The position numbers were made by a program, and so were the translations under genes. From Dehalococcoidia bacterium UBA4060 (GTDB lineage: Bacteria; Chloroflexota; Dehalococcoidia; GIF9; UBA5629): DNA of 9,754 nucleotides. Shown here piece by piece: positions 1 to 5,392 of the stretch. Position 1 is the stretch's first letter. Every line of letters starts with the position of its first letter. Where the stretch lies: the NCBI GenBank assembly GCA_002383665.1, contig DFZI01000084.1:13012-22765 (forward strand), read 5' to 3'. Under the pieces are notes generated by a model. The model was given only the letters and a program-made list of their open reading frames with translations, searched no databases and was not told the DNA's origin.

Positions 1-151
1 TGTCATTGACCGTATACTACTGCGGTTATTCTACTCAGCTCGCTCAGCTGTGTCTAATTTAGCAGCCTGCTGATGAAATAATATTTGTCTGTGCAACTAT
101 ATGACTCTCTAATTTTAAATGAGATATGGCATACTTTAAAATGCGGGTAGT

Positions 152-1588
152 TTATATGAATTTCCTGAGGTTATCAGCGAATCTATCCAGGTATTCATTT
201 CCTGGCAACATCGAGGCTATGACCTGGGCAGCCAACCCAATCGATTTATCAGCGGGCAGGCAGTATTGCATGTCGAGGAATCTCTGACGGAATTTAGTGA
301 CCTCCGCTTTGACAGGTTTGTTGGCTTTTACGCAGTCAGCAATATAACCGGCAAGCTGTTCGAAGTCCTTTTCCTTCATGCCGAAGCGGGTCATTTCCTG
401 CGTGCCGGTACGAAGTCCGCTCGAGCCGATAAAGCTGCCGTCATCAGGAAGCGCCTGGTAGTTCGTTATGATATTATTGTCCTCCAGCCGCCGCGCAATA
501 TCCTCGGCACTCCCGTACTGTCTCACGCGTAATATCACCTGGTGGGTCTCGGTAAAGCCATCGGCCGGGTCACCTTCTACGGTCATGCCCATATCATTCA
601 ATGCGCGTGCAAATGCGCGTGCGTTTTTAATTATTTGCGTTTGCAGTTCTTGCTTGAAGTGGTTCATTTCATAGCTGGCCAGCAGCAGACCAAGAAGGGT
701 GCCCAGATGATGATTGCTGGTGGAACCCGGGAAGGCCCTGCTTTTTATCTCGATCCAGAGTTTATCCAGCCCGGTGTCTGCTCCCATGTTGCCGGCTACG
801 ATACCTCTCTGGGGACCAAAGAAAGTTTTGTGTGTGCTGCCAGTTACTACATCAGCGCCCTCCGCAAAGGGAGACTGAAAGGCGCCGTAAAGGCCCAATA
901 CATGGGCCATATCGTACATTATGATGGGCCGTGGGCTCATCCTGCGCACAATATCGGCGACAAATTGGACAGGCTCACGATAGATGAACATGCTCTTCCC
1001 GAAAATGATCAGCTCTGGTTTAACTATGTTGATCAGTTCCTCAAGCTGGGTAGTATCTGTCTTGTAGGGGTTATTTTTCTGAACCGGGAAGTGGTAGACA
1101 TTTTCTTTGCCTGTCTCGGGGTTATCATCAACAAAATTGAACAGCGCACCCATAGGCTGTGCACTCAAGTGGCCCCCTTTTGTCAGATCGTTATTGATCA
1201 CACTGCGCATTTTTCTGAATGGCTGCTCTTTGCTTTTTTCACGGTTGAGAAACTTTACGATGCCTTTGAAAACAACTTCATTGGCCATGTTCCCGCTGAC
1301 CGGCCGTAGCTCGATATTGTTGCAGCCGAAATATTCTTTCAGCTCCCGTCTTGCCTCTTCCTCTACATCCCTGATGAAATCGGTGGCCTGATAAAAATAG
1401 ACCTCCTTGCCTTTCAATGTCCTATGCTCGGCATAGCGGCCGGCAGGATCGGAGATTTCGCACATTTTGACCAGTAAGCTGGGAGTGGATTCGGAAGGAA
1501 TAAGGTTGATGCACTCTTTCTGTCGCCAGTTATTATCGATGATTGTCCTATCTAAAAGATTTCTAATTTTGCTTTCAAGCTCAGCCAT
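152..1588 (-). CDS. Divergent serine hydroxymethyltransferase-family PLP enzyme
   Basis: 478-residue cytoplasmic fold-type I PLP enzyme. Classical SHMT interconverts serine and glycine with tetrahydrofolate. Motifs seen in order: LIPSES at 29-34, GGHL at 138-141 (the histidine that stacks on PLP in SHMT), DMAH at 226-229, the Schiff-base lysine K254 in STHKTFFGP, and SGLRTGTQEMTRFGM at 389-403, whose R392 matches the carboxylate-binding arginine. These place it in the SHMT superfamily with the catalytic core intact. It is about 60 residues longer than typical bacterial GlyA (about 415-420). The usual YAEGYPGKRYYGG active-site loop is replaced by a longer segment starting YAEH at 52-55 and ending YFYQ at 64-67, so substrate or folate use may differ. 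The start is ATG at 1588, with GAGG at 1595-1598 six bases upstream. It is transcribed away from the lipoprotein block. Superfamily is near certain; calling it glyA is not safe, so no symbol is given. Confidence 0.88.
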   Translation of the reverse strand: MAELESKIRNLLDRTIIDNNWRQKECINLIPSESTPSLLVKMCEISDPAGRYAEHRTLKGKEVYFYQATDFIRDVEEEARRELKEYFGCNNIELRPVSGNMANEVVFKGIVKFLNREKSKEQPFRKMRSVINNDLTKGGHLSAQPMGALFNFVDDNPETGKENVYHFPVQKNNPYKTDTTQLEELINIVKPELIIFGKSMFIYREPVQFVADIVRRMSPRPIIMYDMAHVLGLYGAFQSPFAEGADVVTGSTHKTFFGPQRGIVAGNMGADTGLDKLWIEIKSRAFPGSTSNHHLGTLLGLLLASYEMNHFKQELQTQIIKNARAFARALNDMGMTVEGDPADGFTETHQVILRVRQYGSAEDIARRLEDNNIITNYQALPDDGSFIGSSGLRTGTQEMTRFGMKEKDFEQLAGYIADCVKANKPVKAEVTKFRQRFLDMQYCLPADKSIGLAAQVIASMLPGNEYLDRFADNLRKFI

Positions 1589-1607
1589 TGTCTACCTCTG
1601 CGAATTT

Positions 1608-1636
1608 TTTATAAAGAATACAATAACACGATGCAA
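1608..1636 (-). promoter_or_regulatory. Candidate sigma70 promoter of the SHMT-like gene
   Basis: On the minus strand, TTGCAT (1631-1636) and TATAAA (1608-1613) are separated by exactly 17 nt. The -10 matches the consensus at 5 of 6 positions and the -35 at only 3 of 6. The predicted start near 1600 leaves a very short leader that just includes the GAGG ribosome site. Moderate support at best. Confidence 0.35.
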
Positions 1637-1651
1637 TTTAACAAACTTGAT

Positions 1652-1680
1652 TTGCTAAAATAAGACGCCGCTTCTATCAT
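1652..1680 (+). promoter_or_regulatory. Candidate sigma70 promoter of the lipoprotein block
   Basis: TTGCTA (1652-1657, 4 of 6) and TATCAT (1675-1680, 5 of 6) are separated by 17 nt. The predicted start near 1687 gives a leader of about 27 nt before the TTG start at 1714. Its -35 lies 15 nt from the -35 of the divergent SHMT-like promoter, so one protein bound here could affect both directions. Confidence 0.45.
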
Positions 1681-1713
1681 ATATTTATTCGATCTGCAGA
1701 TAGGGAGCTTGAA

Positions 1714-2103
1714 TTGAAAATAAAAATAAACAGGGCGCTTTTGGGATCAGTCATCATATTAATTACTTTGATCTCGGCCTGCAACGGAGCGGCTGCGAGC
1801 AATAGCGCCGGCAATCCCATCATCATTAGCGCGTTAACTGCCGAACATACTACGCTGTATCCGCTTGGCAATACCTCCATTACCTGCAGTGCGAGCAGTA
1901 AGGATGGCTCTCCACTTCGCTATAAATGGGTCTGTAATGAAGGCACCATAATCGGCGAAGGCCCGGCGGTAAAATGGGAAGCACCCGGGACATATGGTGA
2001 TTTTAATATTATGGTTATTGTCGATGATGGAAAGGGAAATTCAAGCACAGGTACAACGCAAGTTACAGTTATAGTACGTGACCCCAGCAAATGCTGTAAG
2101 TAA
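1714..2103 (+). CDS. Small lipoprotein with one Ig/PKD-like module
   Basis: 129 residues. The TTG start at 1714 has GGGAG at 1703-1707 six bases upstream. The N-terminus is a lipoprotein signal peptide: basic MKIKINR, a hydrophobic stretch, then the lipobox LISAC with lipid-attachment cysteine C23. After a short Ala/Ser/Asn linker, residues about 35-121 form one Ig/PKD-like beta module: TITCSAS at 55-61, YKW at 70-72, G-rich turn, VKWEAPGTYGDF at 86-97, and VDDGKGN at 103-109. The same module occurs four more times in the two large lipoproteins downstream. C58 and C74 could form an internal disulfide. The C-terminus ends in a CCK tripeptide, an unusual vicinal cysteine pair. Tandem stops (TAATAA) end the gene, 8 nt before the next start, so it is probably co-transcribed. 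Ligand and function are unknown; it is inferred to sit on the outer face of the membrane. Confidence 0.8.
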   Translation: MKIKINRALLGSVIILITLISACNGAAASNSAGNPIIISALTAEHTTLYPLGNTSITCSASSKDGSPLRYKWVCNEGTIIGEGPAVKWEAPGTYGDFNIMVIVDDGKGNSSTGTTQVTVIVRDPSKCCK

Positions 2104-2111
2104 TAAGGCAA

Positions 2112-2477
2112 ATGATGAGGCCTAATAGCTTATTCATAAGCTTTATATTATGTATCCTGATTATGACAGCGGCCGCCTGTATCGCAGGCAATGAATTACA
2201 GGTGAGGGAGCATCATATAGTCGTGCAGGAATATACTGGCGATACTACACAGAGCTCGGCGGTGGTGAGCGGTGTTGCCGTGAATACGGGACGATGGAAT
2301 ATCAGGGATGGCAGAGTGATCGTTAGCTTCTATGATTATAAAGGCAATGTGCTGGGCGTAAACTCAGATAATAAGTCATTGCTCGGTCCGGGAGAATCAT
2401 GGGGCTTCAAGGTAGAATTAAAGGGTAGGGATGCATGGAACGTTGCTCGATATGAGATTACAACATCGAATAAATAA
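2112..2477 (+). CDS. FxLYD-type lipoprotein, first of a tandem pair
   Basis: 121 residues. Two adjacent ATGs (2112 and 2115) are possible starts. The ribosome site AAGG at 2105-2108 is better spaced for the second (6 nt against 3), which would give 120 residues. The N-terminus is hydrophobic to AAAC, with C23 the likely lipidated residue; alanine at -3 makes this an atypical lipobox, so secretion with signal-peptide removal or retention as an anchor is an alternative. The mature part resembles the FxLYD beta-sandwich: VVSGVAVNTG at 51-60, then VSFYDYKGNVLG at 71-82, LGPGESWGF at 91-99 and DAW at 107-109. Such domains occur in many exported bacterial and archaeal proteins without a defined role. 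Counted by hand, 29 of 68 aligned positions (54-121) are identical to the next gene, showing a tandem duplication. Function is unknown. Confidence 0.78.
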   Translation: MMRPNSLFISFILCILIMTAAACIAGNELQVREHHIVVQEYTGDTTQSSAVVSGVAVNTGRWNIRDGRVIVSFYDYKGNVLGVNSDNKSLLGPGESWGFKVELKGRDAWNVARYEITTSNK

Positions 2478-2497
2478 TGGAGTTATAGATAGGCAGG

Positions 2498-2863
2498 ATG
2501 GCATCTGTCGCCCGTAAATTATGCATATTGGTCTTAGCTGCGGCATTGTTAATATCGTGCAGTTCGGGACCCGGTTTCCGCCTGCTCAAGCATGAGCTTA
2601 CGGTCAGGCAATTTCCGGGCAATTCGCCACAAACCCAGAGCATGGCGGCAGTAACAGGTACAGCCACGAACCCGGGAAATACGACGGTTGCGGGATGTCT
2701 GATCACAGTCACCTTTTATGACTATGAAAAGAACAAACTGGGCATTGCTACTGCCAGCAAAGAGTCACTGAGCCCCGGTGAGATGTGGAATTTCTCTGTA
2801 CAGATAACAGGGCCTGATGCATGGAAAGCACGGAGTTATAGTATCGTTCCTTCTAACAAATAA
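2498..2863 (+). CDS. FxLYD-type lipoprotein, second of a tandem pair
   Basis: 121 residues, exactly the length of its upstream paralogue and ending in the same SNK tripeptide. The signal peptide is MASVARK, a hydrophobic core, then lipobox LISC with lipid cysteine C21, a better lipobox than in its sister. The FxLYD core is visible as AAVTGTATNPG at 50-60, VTFYDYEKNKLG at 71-82, LSPGEMWNF at 91-99 and DAW at 107-109. The ATG at 2498 follows an AGGCAGG stretch (2491-2497), a poor ribosome site, but no other start gives the signal peptide. The gap to the previous gene is 20 nt, which fits translation from the same transcript. The first 50 residues diverge more from the sister than the core does. 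An extracytoplasmic, membrane-anchored location is inferred; the ligand is unknown. Confidence 0.8.
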   Translation: MASVARKLCILVLAAALLISCSSGPGFRLLKHELTVRQFPGNSPQTQSMAAVTGTATNPGNTTVAGCLITVTFYDYEKNKLGIATASKESLSPGEMWNFSVQITGPDAWKARSYSIVPSNK

Positions 2864-2877
2864 AGTTTGGATGCAGA

Positions 2878-2906
2878 TTGTCTTTGTCCCGCTTTTTATA
2901 TATACT
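2878..2906 (+). promoter_or_regulatory. Candidate internal sigma70 promoter before the large lipoproteins
   Basis: TTGTCT (2878-2883, 4 of 6) and TATACT (2901-2906, 5 of 6) are separated by 17 nt. The predicted start near 2913 gives a leader of about 28 nt to ATG 2941. No terminator hairpin is visible between 2864 and 2878, so read-through from the upstream genes is also possible. Confidence 0.45.
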
Positions 2907-2927
2907 GGACTCAGTTTGAGGGAGGAT

Positions 2928-2932
2928 GAGGA
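2928..2932 (+). promoter_or_regulatory. Ribosome binding site that fixes the start at 2941
   Basis: GAGGA lies 8 nt before ATG 2941. The upstream in-frame ATG at 2926 directly abuts GGAGG (2921-2925) with no spacer and overlaps this site, so it is an unlikely start. Starting at 2941 also gives a clean basic N-terminus (MRKRY) for the signal peptide. Confidence 0.6.
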
Positions 2933-2940
2933 TTACTGAG

Positions 2941-4059
2941 ATGCGAAAAAGATATCTGTTGATGTACCTTTCATTAACTTTTGTGGCTGTGCTAATCGGG
3001 AGTGCTGCATGTTCGCCGGCGAGTGCGCCGCAGGACAGCGGGCAGCTTTCTATCCTGAGTCTAAGTCCTGTGCAGAACCAGACGACACCGGGGGGCACGG
3101 TGGTCATTGTCAGCTCTGTAGATAATCCTGGGGGGGGACCTCTGAATTACAGGTGGTCGGCCACGGGGGGTGCATTTGGGGGTTCAGGGGCAAATAATAC
3201 ATGGCAGGCCCCGGCTCAGCAGGGATCCTATGAAATTATCCTGACCGTGGATGATGGCAAGGGAAATACAGCCCAGGCCAGGACCATGATAAGCGTTAGT
3301 GATAATCGTGCTCCAGTCATTACCAAACTTGAGTGCACGCCAGTTAATGTGACTCCGGGCGGGCATACTACAATCACCTGTGTTGCTAATGATCCCGAAG
3401 GTGATATTGTGCGTTATAGCTGGAACGTAGCTGAAGGTACGATTAATGGCTCTGGCAACCAGGTTACCTGGAGCGCACCCAGCAAGTCGGGCGAGTTCAG
3501 TGTAACCTGTGTGGTCAGCGATGGCAAAGGAGCAGAAACCAAGCAAACAATCAAGATTCCTGTTAGTCCTGCCAGTGCCGATGTTACTATAAACCTGGTC
3601 AAGCAGGAAAGCGGCACCGTCTCATCCACCGGCGACAAGGACACGACGCATTATCGGGTCGGCGATGATGTCAATGGTGTTACCCACCGCGCGTTTATCA
3701 GCTATGACATCTTCAGCCTGAATAAGACCAACGTCAGGGTAGCCAAGTTGAAATTCGGGCCGGGCGTGGTAACCGGCGACCCCTTTAATAATCTCGAGGG
3801 TCTCCGTATCTGGCAGGTGAAATATGGTGAGGGTTTACCGGACTTTAATATCACGGGTAATAATTTATTTTCAGCGGGGGGGTTGCTTAAATCATCCCCT
3901 GCTGAGCTTGATGTTACACCGGAGATCAGAGACCTCGTTGCAGTCGGTCCCAACAGGTTCCAGGTTGAAGCCCTGTTCTATAAAGCAGCCAACGACAACC
4001 GGGCCATCGATAGCCTTGAATGGCCCGATGTAAAACTGTTGATATCATTCAACCCGTAA
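2941..4059 (+). CDS. Large lipoprotein: two Ig/PKD-like modules plus a DNRLRE-like C-terminal domain
   Basis: 372 residues from the ATG at 2941. Signal peptide MRKRYLLMY, a hydrophobic core, and lipobox GSAAC place the lipid cysteine at C24. Module 1 (about 36-120) shows YRW, NTWQAP and VDDGKGN. Module 2 (about 125-208) shows YSW, VTWSAPSKSGEF and VSDGKGA, with cysteines in ITC and VTC positioned as in an Ig-type disulfide. The C-terminal domain (about 214-372) opens with NLVKQESGTVSS and carries RAFISYDIF, AKLKFG and LDVTPEI. A folded-beta pattern of this kind, with an F/Y-hydrophobic-D element followed by a lysine-rich strand, recalls DNRLRE-type domains of cell-surface and carbohydrate-linked proteins, but this is a weak resemblance. 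It is a full-length paralogue of the gene 27 nt downstream. Runs of 6 to 8 G bases, absent from the sister, lie in module 1 and near the C-terminus. Function unknown; a surface adhesin or binding role is a guess. Confidence 0.82.
   Translation: MRKRYLLMYLSLTFVAVLIGSAACSPASAPQDSGQLSILSLSPVQNQTTPGGTVVIVSSVDNPGGGPLNYRWSATGGAFGGSGANNTWQAPAQQGSYEIILTVDDGKGNTAQARTMISVSDNRAPVITKLECTPVNVTPGGHTTITCVANDPEGDIVRYSWNVAEGTINGSGNQVTWSAPSKSGEFSVTCVVSDGKGAETKQTIKIPVSPASADVTINLVKQESGTVSSTGDKDTTHYRVGDDVNGVTHRAFISYDIFSLNKTNVRVAKLKFGPGVVTGDPFNNLEGLRIWQVKYGEGLPDFNITGNNLFSAGGLLKSSPAELDVTPEIRDLVAVGPNRFQVEALFYKAANDNRAIDSLEWPDVKLLISFNP
3130..3190 (+). repeat. G-tract cluster including an 8-base G run
   Basis: On the coding strand there are G runs at 3130-3137 (8), 3165-3170 (6), 3178-3182 (5) and 3187-3190 (4), with further runs at 3090-3095 (6) and 3876-3882 (7) elsewhere in the gene. 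The 8-base run encodes Gly-Gly within a Pro-Gly-Gly-Gly-Pro turn and the frame is intact. The cluster could form a G-quadruplex, though the first loop would be 27 nt. Confidence 0.6.
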
Positions 4060-4086
4060 ATTAAATAAAAAAGGCGAGGAGAAAAT

Positions 4087-5259
4087 ATGTGCGGTAAGCG
4101 CGGGATTTATCTGGCAACCCTGGTGCTTGTGATAGCGGTGTCGATTATACCGGTGGGATGTGTAAAGGTGGTGCAGCCATCGTCGCCGGCGAGTTCGCAA
4201 CCATCCGGAGGGAGCGGGCAGATCGAGATTGTCAGCCTGACTCCCGCTCAGAATCAAATCTATCCCGGCGGTGAGGTCAATGTTCAGAGTGTGGTCAGCA
4301 ACCCTGGTAATGATATGTTGCAGTACAAGTGGAGCGCCAGCGCAGGGACCTTTGTTGAGCAGGGCAGAGCCAATACCACATGGCGAGCCCCCAAAAGCTA
4401 CGGCGATTGCGAGATAAAGCTTACGGTGGACAACGGTAAGGGCTTTTCCACAGAGGCAACCACTGTGATAACGGTGAGTGCCAACCATCCTCCTACCATC
4501 AATAGCCTTGTAGCCAATCCTGCCGCATTGCAGTTTGCACAAAATACCACTCTTACCTGTATTGCGGTTGATGCTGATGGTGATCCTGTCCAGTACATGT
4601 GGGAGGCGAGGGAAGGCTCTATCAGTGGGGTGGGGAACAAAGTCACCTGGACGTCGCCCAGCAAGAACGGGAACTTCAGTATATTTGTCACAGTCAGCGA
4701 CGGCAAAGGCGCGGAGACGCGGCAGGAACTGGTTATACCCGTTGCGGCCCCCACCGGCGTCCAGACTCTTAACCTGGTCAAGACTGAAAGCGGGACAGTG
4801 AGTTCAGACGGCGACAAGGAGCTCGGCCTTTACAGAGCGGGCGATGATGATAAAGACATTGGCTATCGTGCCTTTTTGAGCTTTAATATATTCCCACTAT
4901 GGAACATGGAGATCAAGCAGGCCAAGCTGAAATTCATCGGAGGCAAAGTTGTGGGTGATGATCCCTGGGATCCTGTGACAGGCATTGGTAATTTCCAGGT
5001 TCGCAGGGTTTCCTACGGGGAAAAGCTGCCACCTTTTGCCTTTGTTGATGGCGGACCTGTGGAACGCGACCCCTCATTTAATAATAAGCAATTCGACGAG
5101 GTGGATGTTACACCGGAGCTGATTAATAATATAACGAACCATCTGGAAAGGGCCCAGTTTGAGCTTGGCTTTATGAAGAAAGCCACTAATGGTAACCATA
5201 TAGCGCAATATATCCAGTGGTCTGATGTCGTGCTGGAAGTTACGGCCGCGCAGAAATAG
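4087..5259 (+). CDS. Large lipoprotein paralogue: two Ig/PKD-like modules plus a DNRLRE-like C-terminal domain
   Basis: 390 residues. ATG 4087 has GAGGAG at 4076-4081, five bases upstream, the best ribosome site in this block. The signal peptide runs to PVGC, making C25 the lipid cysteine. A Ser/Pro/Gly-rich linker (30-45) tethers module 1 (about 46-131: YKW, NTTWRAP, VDNGKGF) and module 2 (about 136-219: YMW, VTWTSPSKNGNF, VSDGKGA). The C-terminal domain (about 226-390) repeats the sister's landmarks: NLVKTESGTVSS, RAFLSFNIF, AKLKF, and VDVTPEL at 339-345. The second modules of the two sisters resemble each other more than either resembles its own first module, so the whole gene was duplicated after the two-module layout existed. 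It probably shares a transcript with the upstream sister and is the last gene before the terminator. It is presumably anchored outside the cytoplasmic membrane; partner or ligand cannot be told from sequence. Confidence 0.83.
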   Translation: MCGKRGIYLATLVLVIAVSIIPVGCVKVVQPSSPASSQPSGGSGQIEIVSLTPAQNQIYPGGEVNVQSVVSNPGNDMLQYKWSASAGTFVEQGRANTTWRAPKSYGDCEIKLTVDNGKGFSTEATTVITVSANHPPTINSLVANPAALQFAQNTTLTCIAVDADGDPVQYMWEAREGSISGVGNKVTWTSPSKNGNFSIFVTVSDGKGAETRQELVIPVAAPTGVQTLNLVKTESGTVSSDGDKELGLYRAGDDDKDIGYRAFLSFNIFPLWNMEIKQAKLKFIGGKVVGDDPWDPVTGIGNFQVRRVSYGEKLPPFAFVDGGPVERDPSFNNKQFDEVDVTPELINNITNHLERAQFELGFMKKATNGNHIAQYIQWSDVVLEVTAAQK

Positions 5260-5283
5260 CTGCAGGAACTAAAGCAAAACGAT

Positions 5284-5319
5284 AATAGGGCGGTTAAATT
5301 TAACCGCCCTATTTTATTT
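5284..5319 (+). terminator. Rho-independent terminator of the lipoprotein block
   Basis: Arms AATAGGGCGGTTAAA (5284-5298) and its exact reverse complement (5299-5313) form a 30-nt perfect palindrome with a GC-rich middle. In RNA the AAATTT centre would supply the loop. It is followed by a T-rich tract (5312-5325, interrupted by A and CC). It sits 24 nt after the last lipoprotein stop and 11 nt before the hrcA promoter, insulating the two units. Confidence 0.88.
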
Positions 5320-5323
5320 CCTT

Positions 5324-5359
5324 TTGACTTGTTTTACGCGAGGTGCTAAATTATATAAT
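5324..5359 (+). promoter_or_regulatory. hrcA operon promoter
   Basis: TTGACT at 5324-5329 (5 of 6) has TAAATT at 5347-5352 with a 17-nt spacer. A perfect TATAAT lies at 5354-5359 but is 24 nt from that -35; it would need TTTACG (5333-5338) with a short 15-nt spacer. Either choice puts the transcription start at about 5359-5366, at or within the CIRCE operator. Confidence 0.6.
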
Positions 5360-5362
5360 AAA

Positions 5363-5389
5363 TTAGCAGTCTAAATAAGAGAGTGCTAA
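5363..5389 (+). promoter_or_regulatory. CIRCE operator, HrcA binding site
   Basis: TTAGCAGTC-N9-GAGTGCTAA. The consensus is TTAGCACTC-N9-GAGTGCTAA, so only the seventh base of the left arm differs. It overlaps the predicted transcription start and ends 3 nt before the hrcA ATG, covering the AGAGAG ribosome-site region (5379-5384). HrcA bound here should block transcription of hrcA-grpE-dnaK at normal temperature. Confidence 0.93.
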
Positions 5390-5392
5390 ACA

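Noticed and set aside
112..142. AT-only inverted repeat ATTTTAAA / TTTAAAAT just downstream of the SHMT-like stop
   Set aside because: An 8-bp arm without G or C and no T tract on the relevant strand is too weak for a terminator; such repeats are expected by chance in AT-rich spacers.
542..1309. 255-codon plus-strand open frame antisense to the SHMT-like gene
   Set aside because: It lies wholly inside a gene with intact catalytic motifs, has no domain-like sequence, and its Cys/His-rich composition is typical of an antisense shadow.
2926..2940. Upstream ATG as start of the first large lipoprotein
   Set aside because: It directly abuts GGAGG with no spacer, and starting at 2941 gives a proper ribosome site and a cleaner signal peptide.
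3130..3137. Possible frameshift at the 8-base G run
   Set aside because: The frame stays open and the Ig/PKD-like module continues correctly on both sides, so the gene is intact as sequenced.
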